This document shows positions 25,548 to 33,602 of a stretch of 42,166 bases of DNA, piece by piece (within the stretch, counting starts at the first letter, position 1; every line of letters begins with the position of its first letter). Origin of the DNA: JANXXV01 sp038230275 (lineage in GTDB: Bacteria; Acidobacteriota; Terriglobia; Bryobacterales; Bryobacteraceae); NCBI GenBank assembly GCA_038230275.1, contig JBBRNO010000044.1:1-42166 (forward strand). The letters are read 5' to 3'. A model generated the notes under the pieces. The model was not told where the DNA came from, searched no databases, and saw nothing but the letters and a program-made list of their open reading frames with translations. Made by a program: the position numbers and the translations under genes.

Positions 25548-26726
25548 TCAACCCCGCCGGGAATTCTTAGCACTTTGCGTACGGGGAACCTCAAACGGCG
25601 CTCCGTTCACCATGGTCTGCACCGGCAGCGTGATGGAATTATCCACCAATTCCGCCATTGTCCGAATCGGCAATCCCTCAGCTTCTTTCATGAAAGTGAG
25701 GCATTCCGGCGTCGCGCTGTAATCGATTCTCAGCCAATCGCCGGCCCGAACCTGCTCGGTTGCAATTAGGTTAGACATCGGCTGCACAAGCAAGCGTTCA
25801 ATCGCACGTTTCAGGTGCCGCGCGCCGTACTTCACGTCGGTCCCTTCGCGCAATAGGTATTGCTTGGCGCTGTCGGAAGCATGGAAGATGAATGCCCGGT
25901 CCGGAGAAGAATTGAAGATTCTCTGTTGAACCATGTTCAGTTCAATGTCGAGGATCCGCTTCAGTTCCGCATCACCCAGCGGTTTGAATACTACTACTTT
26001 GTCCAGACGGTTCATGAACTCAGGGGTGAATTTACGGCGTGCTGCTTCAACGCCACTCTTGGCCACCTTCGCATTCATCTTTTCGTCCTGCGGACCGGTA
26101 CCGGATTCTTTCCGCTCTACGCCACGGAATCCCAGCTTTGGCGACACCAACGCGCTCATTTCCGCAGCGCCCAGGTTGCTGGTCATGAAGATCAGCGCAC
26201 GGGAGAAGTCTACTTTCCGGTTGTCTCCCAACGTAAGCGTTCCCTTGTCCAAAATCCCTAACAGCAAATTCCACAGGGCGTCGCTGGCCTTCTCGATCTC
26301 ATCGAAGAGCACAAAGCTGATCTTCATGGTATCGGTGTGATGCTGGTTAATCACTTCCTGGCTGAGCAGCGGATGCGTCTCGCGATGGCCAAGATAGCCT
26401 GGAGGCGATCCAATCAGCTTCGCAATCTCATGACTGTGCTGAAACTCGGCGCAATCGATTTTGATCACCGCACGAGGATTCTTCAACAGCGCTTCAGCGG
26501 TTGCCTCTACGATTCGCGTCTTTCCTGAACCGGTCGGTCCCAGAAAAAGAAAGTTTCCAATCGGCCTTCCGGGAGCACTCATACCAGTGAGATTCATCTG
26601 GTAGATGTTGACGATCTGCTGGATCGCCTCATCCTGACCGACAATCAGCTTTCGCAAACTGGACTCGAGGGTTTCCGCCTCTCTGCCTGTCTTGCTCGGA
26701 TCTAAAGCCATGTTTAAACGGCCCAT
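25548..26726 (-). CDS. Stand-alone ClpB/ClpC D2-like AAA+ ATPase
   Basis: 392 residues, about the size of a single AAA+ module plus the ClpB D2-small domain. Walker A is GPTGSGKT (63-70), Walker B VLFDEIEKA (139-147), sensor 1 MTSNLG, and arginine-finger region FMNRLDKVVVF. The pore loop GSPPGYLGH fits Clp/Hsp100 D2 domains (Tyr/Gly aromatic pore). No N domain, D1 or coiled-coil middle domain is encoded and no clpP is nearby, so a partner is unknown. The ATG 26726 has GGGAG 6-7 nt upstream; an ATG at 26711 is an alternative. Transcription probably starts from the sigma-54-type promoter at 26774-26791. Confidence 0.9.
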   Translation of the reverse strand: MGRLNMALDPSKTGREAETLESSLRKLIVGQDEAIQQIVNIYQMNLTGMSAPGRPIGNFLFLGPTGSGKTRIVEATAEALLKNPRAVIKIDCAEFQHSHEIAKLIGSPPGYLGHRETHPLLSQEVINQHHTDTMKISFVLFDEIEKASDALWNLLLGILDKGTLTLGDNRKVDFSRALIFMTSNLGAAEMSALVSPKLGFRGVERKESGTGPQDEKMNAKVAKSGVEAARRKFTPEFMNRLDKVVVFKPLGDAELKRILDIELNMVQQRIFNSSPDRAFIFHASDSAKQYLLREGTDVKYGARHLKRAIERLLVQPMSNLIATEQVRAGDWLRIDYSATPECLTFMKEAEGLPIRTMAELVDNSITLPVQTMVNGAPFEVPRTQSAKNSRRG

Positions 26727-26773
26727 CGTATTCTCCCTTCAGCGCCTCTCTCGTGGCGCATCTGCCTTATCTA

Positions 26774-26791
26774 ATGCAACTGTCGTGCCAA
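26774..26791 (-). promoter_or_regulatory. Sigma-54 (RpoN) -24/-12 promoter
   Basis: Read on the minus strand, TTGGCACGACAGTTGCAT matches the consensus TGGCACG-N4-TTGCA at every defined position, with correct spacing between the GG (26789-26788) and GC (26777-26776). It points at the AAA+ gene; the expected start of transcription is about 38 nt before its ATG. Such promoters need an enhancer-binding activator, not seen in this window. Confidence 0.8.
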
Positions 26792-26845
26792 ACTCTTCGG
26801 GGCCCTCAACTGACGCCAAACATTACGGTTTTCTAATTTGGGCCC

Positions 26846-27568
26846 TTACTTTCCGGGTCTGGACGGTCTCATTTCGACACGGCTAATCAGCGTGCGTTCC
26901 GGCATCGCTAAGACGTCCATAACCACCTGCGCCACATCCTGCGGCGCGATCTTCCACGACGCCTGTTCCGACCTCGGACTGAAGCCAGTATCTACACTCC
27001 CTGGCATCACATACGTGACGCGAATGTTGTCATTGCGATGATCCAACATCATTGCCTCGCTAAAGCCGTTCAGGGCGAACTTCGACGCGTTATAGGCTGC
27101 ACCACCGGCAAAAGGATTCTTCCCAGCGAGACTACTTATGTTGATGATGGAACCACCGCCGCGGTTTATCATTCTCGGTAACGCCTCATGGCAGCAATAA
27201 AACACCGCATTCAAATTGGTCTCCAAAGTAGTACGCCAGTCGCTAATCGTAAGATCACGCACACTCCGAAAGATACCAACCCCCGCATTATTTACCAGGA
27301 TGTCAATTCCGCCGAACTCTCCATCCACGAATTTGAAAAAACTTGTAACTTCGCCACTATTTCTCAGATCGACAACTTTGCCAATCACAATACCCCTAAT
27401 TCGCGGGTTGATCTCGTCAACCGTTGCGGTGATCTCGGCTTGCGAGCGGCCGCAAATTGCCACGGATGCGCCAGCCAGAGCCAGTGCTTCCGCAATCGCC
27501 TTCCCGATTCCTTTTGTTCCGCCCGTAACCATTGCATACTTGCCACTCAGTGATAAGTTGTGTCTCAT
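26846..27568 (-). CDS. Short-chain dehydrogenase/reductase (SDR)
   Basis: 240 residues, classical SDR. Cofactor motif TGGTKGIG (15-22), NNAG (93-96), catalytic Ser145/146, Tyr159 and Lys163 (YNASK). The residue pattern after beta-strand 2 (CGRSQ) suggests NADP(H). It resembles FabG-like and 3-ketoacyl or sugar reductases; the substrate is unclear. It is divergent from the ccsA-like gene across a 53-bp gap and upstream of the AAA+ gene on the same strand, but the latter has its own sigma-54-type promoter. Confidence 0.93.
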   Translation of the reverse strand: MRHNLSLSGKYAMVTGGTKGIGKAIAEALALAGASVAICGRSQAEITATVDEINPRIRGIVIGKVVDLRNSGEVTSFFKFVDGEFGGIDILVNNAGVGIFRSVRDLTISDWRTTLETNLNAVFYCCHEALPRMINRGGGSIINISSLAGKNPFAGGAAYNASKFALNGFSEAMMLDHRNDNIRVTYVMPGSVDTGFSPRSEQASWKIAPQDVAQVVMDVLAMPERTLISRVEMRPSRPGK

Positions 27569-27607
27569 GCAACGATCCTAGCGAATGAAGGGACCGGCGC
27601 AACTCGC

Positions 27608-27613
27608 TATACT
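27608..27613 (+). promoter_or_regulatory. -10-like box for the tetrapyrrole cluster
   Basis: TATACT ends 8 nt before the ATG at 27622. No Shine-Dalgarno lies between, so the transcript may be leaderless. No convincing -35 element was found. Confidence 0.4.
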
Positions 27614-27621
27614 GTAAATAC

Positions 27622-28440
27622 ATGCACGAGTTGAGCGTCTTTTGGTTGCGCGCCGCGGCCGCCCTCTATGCCGTCGGTTTGCTGCAGACCATCCAGACCG
27701 TCTTGCGCCGCAAATCGCAAATGCACCCCGCAGTGCTCGGCGCATTTTGCGTCGCTGTAATTCTGCACGGCGTTTCGCTAACGGAAACGGCGTGGATTAT
27801 GGGTCAGTTCCCCGTCAACAACTTCTATGAGTCCATCGCCGTCTGTGGATTCGTGCTCGCCGTACTCTTCCTCTTTGTCTATTGGCGATACCACTTCCAG
27901 GGCTTGAGCGTTTTTCTTTTTCCCCTGGTGTTTGTTATGACGTTGGTGGGTTCGCTTGAGTTTCCCGTGGGTGCGTGGAGCACCAAGACCGCGCGAGACG
28001 CGTGGCTGATCGTCCATGTCCTTTTGGTGTTGCTAGGCTACGCGGCACTCGTACTCACCGCCGTCGCGTCGGTCTTCTACCTCCTGCAGGAAAAACAGTT
28101 GAAGAGCAAGCGGCCCGGGGCGTTCTTCGATCGTCTTCCGCCCCTCGGTACGCTGGACGATATCATCTCCCAATCGATGGGTTTCGGATTCGTACTACTC
28201 ACCTTGGGAGTAATCGCCGGCTGTATCTGGGCCTTCGTCGAATCAGGCACCAAGTGGATCGGCGATCCGAAAATTGCGTTATCATTCGTCACCTGGGCGT
28301 TCTGCCTGCTGATGGTCTTCCTCCGCGTCAGCGCCGGCTGGCGGGGCCGAAAAGCCGCCGTCATGGCGATCACGGTCCTCTGTTGCTCGGCCGCCACCTG
28401 GGCCGCCCACATTGGCCTGCGGTCTCTGTTGGTCCAATGA
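27622..28440 (+). CDS. ccsA: Cytochrome c assembly / HemX-like membrane protein
   Basis: 272 residues with about eight TM segments (for example ALYAVGLLQTI, AVLGAFCVAVILHGVSL, FLFPLVFVMTLVGSL, AWLIVHVLLVLLGYAALVL, GFGFVLLTLGVIAGCIWAF). Conserved-looking histidines occur in ILHGVSL and IVHVLL, and WAFVESGTKWIGDPK resembles a weak tryptophan-rich region of CcsA/CcmC proteins. Its place directly before hemA, with ATGA overlap, is typical of hemX, which modulates heme synthesis in Gram-positive bacteria. It could also be CcsA of cytochrome c biogenesis; the sequence does not separate the two. It opens the cluster ccsA-hemA-hemC-cobA/hemD. Confidence 0.85.
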   Translation: MHELSVFWLRAAAALYAVGLLQTIQTVLRRKSQMHPAVLGAFCVAVILHGVSLTETAWIMGQFPVNNFYESIAVCGFVLAVLFLFVYWRYHFQGLSVFLFPLVFVMTLVGSLEFPVGAWSTKTARDAWLIVHVLLVLLGYAALVLTAVASVFYLLQEKQLKSKRPGAFFDRLPPLGTLDDIISQSMGFGFVLLTLGVIAGCIWAFVESGTKWIGDPKIALSFVTWAFCLLMVFLRVSAGWRGRKAAVMAITVLCCSAATWAAHIGLRSLLVQ

Positions 28441-29705
28441 AGCTCTGGATCACAGGCGTTAACCATAGAACGGCGCCGGTGGCCGTGCGCGAAAAGCTGG
28501 CGATTAATGAGGGAGATATCCCCTTTGCACTCGCGGAATTGCGCAAGCGGCCGGGCCTGGTGGAAGGCATGATTCTCTCCACCTGCAATCGGGTGGAATT
28601 CGCGGTCACCACCGACGAGGATGTCGATCCTCAAGATTGTGTCGAAGAATTTCTCACATCCTCGCGGCGAATCTCAGATCGCGCCTGGATTCAGCCCTAT
28701 GTCTACAGCTTTGGAGGACGGGAAGCCATCCGGCATCTGTTCCGCGTAGCAGCCAGCCTGGATTCGATGGTCGTTGGTGAGCCTCAAATCTTGGGCCAAC
28801 TCAAGTCCGCCTACTCCATGGCGAAGTCGCAAGGTGCGCTCAACGGCTTCCTTGAAACCGTCCTTACCCGTGCCTTCAGTGTTGCCAAGCGCGTTCGTAC
28901 GGAAACGGAAATCGGCGTCAGCGCGGTGTCGGTCAGCTACGCGGCCGTTGAGTTGGCGCGAGAGATCTTCGGCACTCTCACAAACAAGAAGGTGATGTTG
29001 ATCGGCGCCGGCAAAATGTCGGAACTGGCCGCCCGCCATCTCTACCGTTCCGGCGTCACGCAGATTCTGGTCGCGAACCGCACCCGTTCGCGGGCCGAAC
29101 AGGTGGCGGACCTGGTTCGCGGGCGGATCATCGATTACGAAAACCTCTACACCACGCTGCCTGAGGTTGACATCGTCATCACCTCCAGTGGCGCACCCGA
29201 ATATGTTTTGACGAAAGAGCAAATGCGGAAGATTATCGATGCGCGCAAGAACCGTCCGATGTTCCTCATTGATATCGCCGTGCCCCGCAACATCGAGCCT
29301 TCCGTCAACGATCTTGACAATGTGTTCCTTTACGACATTGACGATCTGCAAAAGGTGGTCGATAACAATCTGCGCGGCCGGCTGGACGAAGCAGCCGAGG
29401 CCGACAAGATCGTCATGGAAGAGGTGGACCGGCTGGAAGCCTGGGTGCGCAGCCGGGAAGTGGTGCCCATGATTGTCAGTCTGCAAACCCAGCTGGAAAG
29501 CGTGCGCGCCGGTGAAGTGGAACGGATGCGCGGCAGACTGGGCCCGCTCACCCAGCAACAGGAAGATGCGCTCGAAGCATTGACGCGCGGCATCATCAAC
29601 AAAATAGCCCACGGTCCCATTTCCGAGCTTCGCAAGAACGCTGGAAACCCAGGTGGTCTGCCTGTGCTTGACGCCATTAGAAGAATTTTCCGGCTCGGTG
29701 ATTAA
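28437..29705 (+). CDS. hemA: Glutamyl-tRNA reductase
   Basis: 422 residues. Reduces glutamyl-tRNA to glutamate-1-semialdehyde, the first committed step of C5 tetrapyrrole synthesis. The start ATG overlaps the ccsA stop (ATGA at 28437-28440). The N-terminal catalytic domain holds TGVNHRTAPVAVREK and the catalytic Cys50 in STCNRVE. The segment VVGEPQILGQLK is conserved; the NADPH domain has VMLIGAGKMSELAARHL, and a helical dimerisation tail follows. This shows heme is made by the glutamate route. Confidence 0.98.
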   Translation: MKLWITGVNHRTAPVAVREKLAINEGDIPFALAELRKRPGLVEGMILSTCNRVEFAVTTDEDVDPQDCVEEFLTSSRRISDRAWIQPYVYSFGGREAIRHLFRVAASLDSMVVGEPQILGQLKSAYSMAKSQGALNGFLETVLTRAFSVAKRVRTETEIGVSAVSVSYAAVELAREIFGTLTNKKVMLIGAGKMSELAARHLYRSGVTQILVANRTRSRAEQVADLVRGRIIDYENLYTTLPEVDIVITSSGAPEYVLTKEQMRKIIDARKNRPMFLIDIAVPRNIEPSVNDLDNVFLYDIDDLQKVVDNNLRGRLDEAAEADKIVMEEVDRLEAWVRSREVVPMIVSLQTQLESVRAGEVERMRGRLGPLTQQQEDALEALTRGIINKIAHGPISELRKNAGNPGGLPVLDAIRRIFRLGD

Positions 29706-29757
29706 CCCGATGCCCATGAATCCGCTAGACAGATCGAATCCTGGGCTTCGCCCACAA

Positions 29758-29787
29758 ATCTGCGTTCATCGGCGTGCATCGGCGGCC
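29758..29787 (+). repeat. Three 10-bp units related to the 12256-12325 element
   Basis: ATCTGCGTTC, ATCGGCGTGC and ATCGGCGGCC follow each other without gap in the 137-bp hemA-hemC spacer. The unit order and the terminal GGCC resemble one arm of the element at 12256. Only one arm is present here. Confidence 0.5.
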
Positions 29788-29842
29788 AATAGCTCGAGCT
29801 GCGTAAGAACGGGGATCATGTGCTGAAAGGAGAGAGAAAGAC

Positions 29843-30742
29843 GTGTTGGTAATCGGTTCGCGCGGATCCAAGCTTGCTCTGTGGCAGGCAAACTATGTGC
29901 AGGCAAGACTCGAAGCCCTGGGCGAGGAGTGCCGCATTGAAATCATCAAGACCACCGGCGATTTGATAACCCACGTGCCCATGAAGGAAGTCGGCAGTAA
30001 GGGAATTTTCACCAAGGAAATTGAAGAAGCTCTCCTGGACCGCAGGATCGATCTGGCCGTGCACAGCCTGAAAGACATGCCTACCGTGCTTCCCGAAGGC
30101 CTCGCCATCACCTCCACACCAGAGCGCCAGGACGTTCGTGATGTCCTGATCGGACATCCGCTCAGTGAACTGCAAGCGGGTGCCCGCGTAGGAACCGGAT
30201 CGCTGCGCCGCATCGCTCAATTGCGCGCCCTGCGCCCGGATCTTCTCGTTGAGGGCATTCGTGGAAATGTAGACACGCGCATCCGCAAGCTGGACGACGG
30301 CGAGTATGACGCCATCGTGCTGGCGGCTGCCGGACTGAAACGCCTCGGATTGGCGGATCGCATAGCCGAGTTCATTCCGGTGGAATCCATGTGTCCGGCC
30401 GTGGGCCAGGGTGCCCTGGCCATCGAAACACGTCTTGACGATGGACCCGGCATGCAGGCCAGCCAGAAGCTGGACGACGCCGCCACTCGCGCCGCGATCA
30501 CCGCCGAAAGAGCGGTACTCGCCAAGCTGGGCGGCGGCTGCGAGGTACCTATCGGCGCCTATGCTTCAGTTGCGGAAGAATCCCTGCACCTGCGCGCCAT
30601 CGTCATCTCGCCCGATGGCCAGCGCATAGTTCGTGAACAGATCACCGGCCCCTCGAAGGAGGCATTCGCTATCGGTGCTTCCATGGCGGAGAGGCTCCTC
30701 GCTGCCGGCGCCGGCGCCATCCTGGAGAGCGTTTACGGATGA
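29843..30742 (+). CDS. hemC: Porphobilinogen deaminase (hydroxymethylbilane synthase)
   Basis: 299 residues. Polymerises four porphobilinogens to hydroxymethylbilane. GTG start at 29843 with strong AAAGGAGAGA (from 29826) about 10 nt upstream. Conserved VGTGSLRRIAQL, RGNVDTR and the dipyrromethane cofactor cysteine Cys233 in LGGGCEVPIGA are present. HSLKDMP is also present. It is 137 bp after hemA, the only sizeable gap in the cluster, which holds a repeat. Its stop overlaps the start of the cobA-hemD fusion. Confidence 0.98.
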   Translation: MLVIGSRGSKLALWQANYVQARLEALGEECRIEIIKTTGDLITHVPMKEVGSKGIFTKEIEEALLDRRIDLAVHSLKDMPTVLPEGLAITSTPERQDVRDVLIGHPLSELQAGARVGTGSLRRIAQLRALRPDLLVEGIRGNVDTRIRKLDDGEYDAIVLAAAGLKRLGLADRIAEFIPVESMCPAVGQGALAIETRLDDGPGMQASQKLDDAATRAAITAERAVLAKLGGGCEVPIGAYASVAEESLHLRAIVISPDGQRIVREQITGPSKEAFAIGASMAERLLAAGAGAILESVYG

Positions 30743-32250
30743 GTGGCGCAGGCAAGGTCTATCTGGTTGGAGCGGGGCCCGGCGATCCGGAACTCATCAC
30801 GCTGAAAGGCCGCCGCGTGCTGGGTCTTGCCGATTCCGTACTCTTTGATCATTTGGCGAACGACGCACTCCTCGATCTGGCGCCCGAGGCCGCCGAGCGA
30901 ATTTACGTCGGCAAGAAGAAAGCCATCCACAGTCATAAACAGGAAAAGATCATCGCCATGATCGTGGAACGCGCGCGCGCGGGCCGCACGGTGGTGCGCC
31001 TGAAAGGCGGCGATCCCTTCATTTTCGGGCGTGGCGGAGAAGAAGTGGAAGCACTGGCCGAGGCGGGTATTCGCTATGAGGTGGTGCCGGGCGTGACTTC
31101 TCCGCTGGGCATCGCTGCCTACACCGGTGTACCGCTGACCCATCGTGAACATACCTCGGTGGTTACCTTCGTTACCGGCCATAGCGTGGAAGGCATCGAC
31201 TGGAGCAAGGTGGGTGCGTCCGAAACTCTGGTGATCTTCATGGGCTTGCACTTCTTCGCCGAAATCGCCCGTGAACTATTGGCTTCCGGACGATCCCCCG
31301 ACACGCCGGCAATGGCCGTCCGCTGGGGTACCCGCCCGGACCAACATACCGTGGCCGGAACGCTGGGCACGCTGCCCGCTTTGATCGAAGAACATCACCT
31401 GACGCCCCCCGCCACCATCATCATTGGCGACGTGGTCCGGCTGCGCGAAAAGCTGAACTGGTATGAAAAACTGCCGTTATTTGGAAAGCGGATCGTGGTC
31501 ACACGCGCCAGGGAACAGGCTAGTGAGTTGAGCGGAAAACTGCGGGCATTGGGTGCGGAAGTGATCGAGCTACCCGTGATCGCGCTAAGGCCCCTGGATG
31601 ACTACACCGCCCTGGACAACGCGATCGCGGCACTGCCTAGCTACGACTGGCTTATCTTCACCAGTGCCAATGCGGTGGAATATTTCCTCCACCGACTGGA
31701 TCGGTCCGGGAGTGATTTGCGTTCGTTGCGGGCGAAGATCTGCGCCATTGGTCCTGCCACCAGAGCTGCGGTAGAGGCACTGCATCTGAAAGTGGATGTG
31801 GTCCCCTCTGATGCCGTGGCCGAGGGCGTGGTGGAGGCATTCCAGGCTTTTTCCATGGCAGGTGCAAAGGTTCTGCTGCCGCGAGCGGCAGCGGCCCGGG
31901 AAGTGGTGCCCGATGCACTCCGTGCCATGGGTGCCCAAGTCGACGTCGTCGACGCCTACCGCAACGTGATTCCGGAGCGGGCCGGCGAACGCGCGAGCGA
32001 GATTTTCGGCAAAGCGCGCAGGCCCGATTGGGTCACTTTCACCAGCTCCTCCACGGTAAAGAACCTGTTGGCGGTATCGGGGGCGGCCTCGCTCGACGGC
32101 GTTCGCATCGCATCCATCGGGCGTGTCACTTCGAAGACGGCCGAGGCTCACGGTTTGACCGTCCATTCAGAGGCGAAGCTGGCCAGCGTGGATGGCTTGA
32201 TCGATTCCATTCTGGAAACGCTTGAATCCAATCCGGCGCCCGGCGCCTAA
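30739..32250 (+). CDS. cobA-hemD: Fused uroporphyrinogen-III C-methyltransferase (CobA) and uroporphyrinogen-III synthase (HemD)
   Basis: 503 residues. The N-terminal half (about 1-245) is a SAM-dependent methyltransferase of the CobA/SumT family: VGAGPGDPELITLKG, LKGGDPFIFGRGGEE and VVPGVTSPLGIAAYTGVPLT. The C-terminal half (about 250-500) is HemD: GKRIVVTRAREQASELS, DWLIFTSANAVEYF and WVTFTSSSTVKNL. One polypeptide therefore makes uroporphyrinogen III and turns part of it to precorrin-2, the siroheme branch. ATGA overlap with hemC indicates translational coupling. Precorrin-2 dehydrogenase/ferrochelatase and hemB are not encoded in the window. Confidence 0.96.
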   Translation: MSGAGKVYLVGAGPGDPELITLKGRRVLGLADSVLFDHLANDALLDLAPEAAERIYVGKKKAIHSHKQEKIIAMIVERARAGRTVVRLKGGDPFIFGRGGEEVEALAEAGIRYEVVPGVTSPLGIAAYTGVPLTHREHTSVVTFVTGHSVEGIDWSKVGASETLVIFMGLHFFAEIARELLASGRSPDTPAMAVRWGTRPDQHTVAGTLGTLPALIEEHHLTPPATIIIGDVVRLREKLNWYEKLPLFGKRIVVTRAREQASELSGKLRALGAEVIELPVIALRPLDDYTALDNAIAALPSYDWLIFTSANAVEYFLHRLDRSGSDLRSLRAKICAIGPATRAAVEALHLKVDVVPSDAVAEGVVEAFQAFSMAGAKVLLPRAAAAREVVPDALRAMGAQVDVVDAYRNVIPERAGERASEIFGKARRPDWVTFTSSSTVKNLLAVSGAASLDGVRIASIGRVTSKTAEAHGLTVHSEAKLASVDGLIDSILETLESNPAPGA

Positions 32251-32266
32251 GCACAAGCCTTTCCCT

Positions 32267-32294
32267 TTGGATCTGTAAGCCGATTTGCTATCTT
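32267..32294 (+). promoter_or_regulatory. Possible sigma-70 promoter for yebC-ruvC
   Basis: TTGGAT (32267-32272) and TATCTT (32289-32294) are separated by 16 bp and lie 50 bp before the yebC ATG, in the only gap between cobA-hemD and yebC. Confidence 0.3.
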
Positions 32295-32344
32295 GGTGTT
32301 TGGGCTTAACCCCATTCCATATCCTTCCTTGTTAGAGGTTCGAA

Positions 32345-33088
32345 ATGTCAGGCCATTCTAAGTGGGCAACCATCAAGCACAAAAAGGCTGCCTTGGACGC
32401 CAAGCGCGGAAAGAGTTTCACGCGCATCATCAAAGAAATCATGATCGCCGCCAGAAACGGAGGCGACGTGGATATGAACCCCCGTCTTCGTACCGCGGTG
32501 CTGGCCGCCAAAGCCGTCAGTATGCCGGCCGACAACATCAAGAAAGCCATCATGCGCGGCACTGGTGAACTCGAAGGCGGACAGATCGAAGAGATCATGT
32601 ACGAAGGCTACGGCCCCGGCGGCGCGGCCATCGTGGTGAATGCCGCTACCGATAACCGCAACCGGACGGTAAGCGAAATCCGTCACATGTTCTCAAAGCA
32701 GGGCGGCAACATGGGCGCTGAAGGAAGCGTCGCATGGATGTTCGACCGCAAAGGCCAGATCCTGATCGACAAAGAGCACGCCAAAGAGGATGATTTGATG
32801 AACCTTGTCCTCGAAGCCGGAGCCGACGATCTGCGCGACGACGGCGACCACTGGGAAATTCTTTCCGCGCCGGAAGCCAACATGGGCGTGATCGCCGCAA
32901 TTGAAAATGCCAAGATCCCCATGGTGTCGGCCGGTATCGCCATGATCCCGAAGAATCTGGTGCTGGTCTCCGGTAAGCAAGCATCAGCCATGCTGCGGCT
33001 GACCGAGAACCTGGAAGAGCACGACGATGTCCAAAGCGTGTTCTCAAACATGGATATCGATGAGAAGGAGATGGAAGCACTGGCATAA
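32345..33088 (+). CDS. yebC: YebC/PmpR family DNA-binding transcriptional regulator
   Basis: 247 residues. Begins MSGHSKWATIKHKKAALDAK, the family hallmark, and contains IMYEGYGPGGAAIVV, TDNRNRTVSEIRHMFSKQGG and SVAWMFDRKG. Members act as transcriptional regulators or, as recently proposed for some, help translation of difficult sequences. AGAGG before the ATG is the ribosome site. Its neighbour ruvC is a frequent partner in bacteria. Confidence 0.96.
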   Translation: MSGHSKWATIKHKKAALDAKRGKSFTRIIKEIMIAARNGGDVDMNPRLRTAVLAAKAVSMPADNIKKAIMRGTGELEGGQIEEIMYEGYGPGGAAIVVNAATDNRNRTVSEIRHMFSKQGGNMGAEGSVAWMFDRKGQILIDKEHAKEDDLMNLVLEAGADDLRDDGDHWEILSAPEANMGVIAAIENAKIPMVSAGIAMIPKNLVLVSGKQASAMLRLTENLEEHDDVQSVFSNMDIDEKEMEALA

Positions 33089-33101
33089 TGCGTGATCTTT
33101 G

Positions 33102-33602
33102 ATGAGGGTTTTGGGGATTGATTGCGGTACCGAGAAGACCGGCTACGGGATGATCGAGAGCGACGGTGTGTCGCATCGGCTGGTCACCGCCGGAGTGATT
33201 CGGACCAGCCCAAAGGACCCACTGTCAAAGCGGCTTCTCGAAATTGGAGACGCGCTGCGCAAGATCATCTTTGAATTTCGTCCGGATGCCGGCGCGATTG
33301 AAGAAGTGTTTTACGCCGTGAACGTTAAAACCGCGCTCAAGTTGTGCCATGTCAGAGGCGTTGCCATGCTGCTGATTGCCGAGGCGGGAATTTCCCTCGG
33401 TGAATATTCGCCGTTGGAAATCAAGACCAGTGTAGTGGGATATGGACGAGCGGAGAAACAACAGGTTCAACTCATGGTTTGTTCGCTGCTGAAACTGGAC
33501 CGCCAGATCGAATCGGAAGACGCCTCCGATGCTGTTGCCGTCGCCATTTGCCACGCCACGCATCTGTCGTCGATGGCGCGAATAGGAGCGGTGGCCCGGT
33601 GA
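33102..33602 (+). CDS. ruvC: Holliday junction resolvase RuvC
   Basis: 166 residues. Cuts Holliday junctions with RuvAB. The catalytic acidic residues are visible in VLGIDCGTEKTGYG, AIEEVFYAVN and SEDASDAVAVAICH. ATG 33102 is preferred (MRVLGIDCG); a TTG one codon upstream also exists. The start has no strong ribosome site and lies 13 bp after yebC, so coupled translation is likely. ruvA and ruvB are not in the window. The stop overlaps the next gene's GTG (GTGA). Confidence 0.95.
   Translation: MRVLGIDCGTEKTGYGMIESDGVSHRLVTAGVIRTSPKDPLSKRLLEIGDALRKIIFEFRPDAGAIEEVFYAVNVKTALKLCHVRGVAMLLIAEAGISLGEYSPLEIKTSVVGYGRAEKQQVQLMVCSLLKLDRQIESEDASDAVAVAICHATHLSSMARIGAVAR

Noticed and set aside
27975..28436. 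N-terminal extension of hemA by about 154 codons
   Set aside because: It lies in another frame of ccsA; the family start MKLWITGVNHRTAP at 28437 overlaps the ccsA stop in the usual ATGA way.
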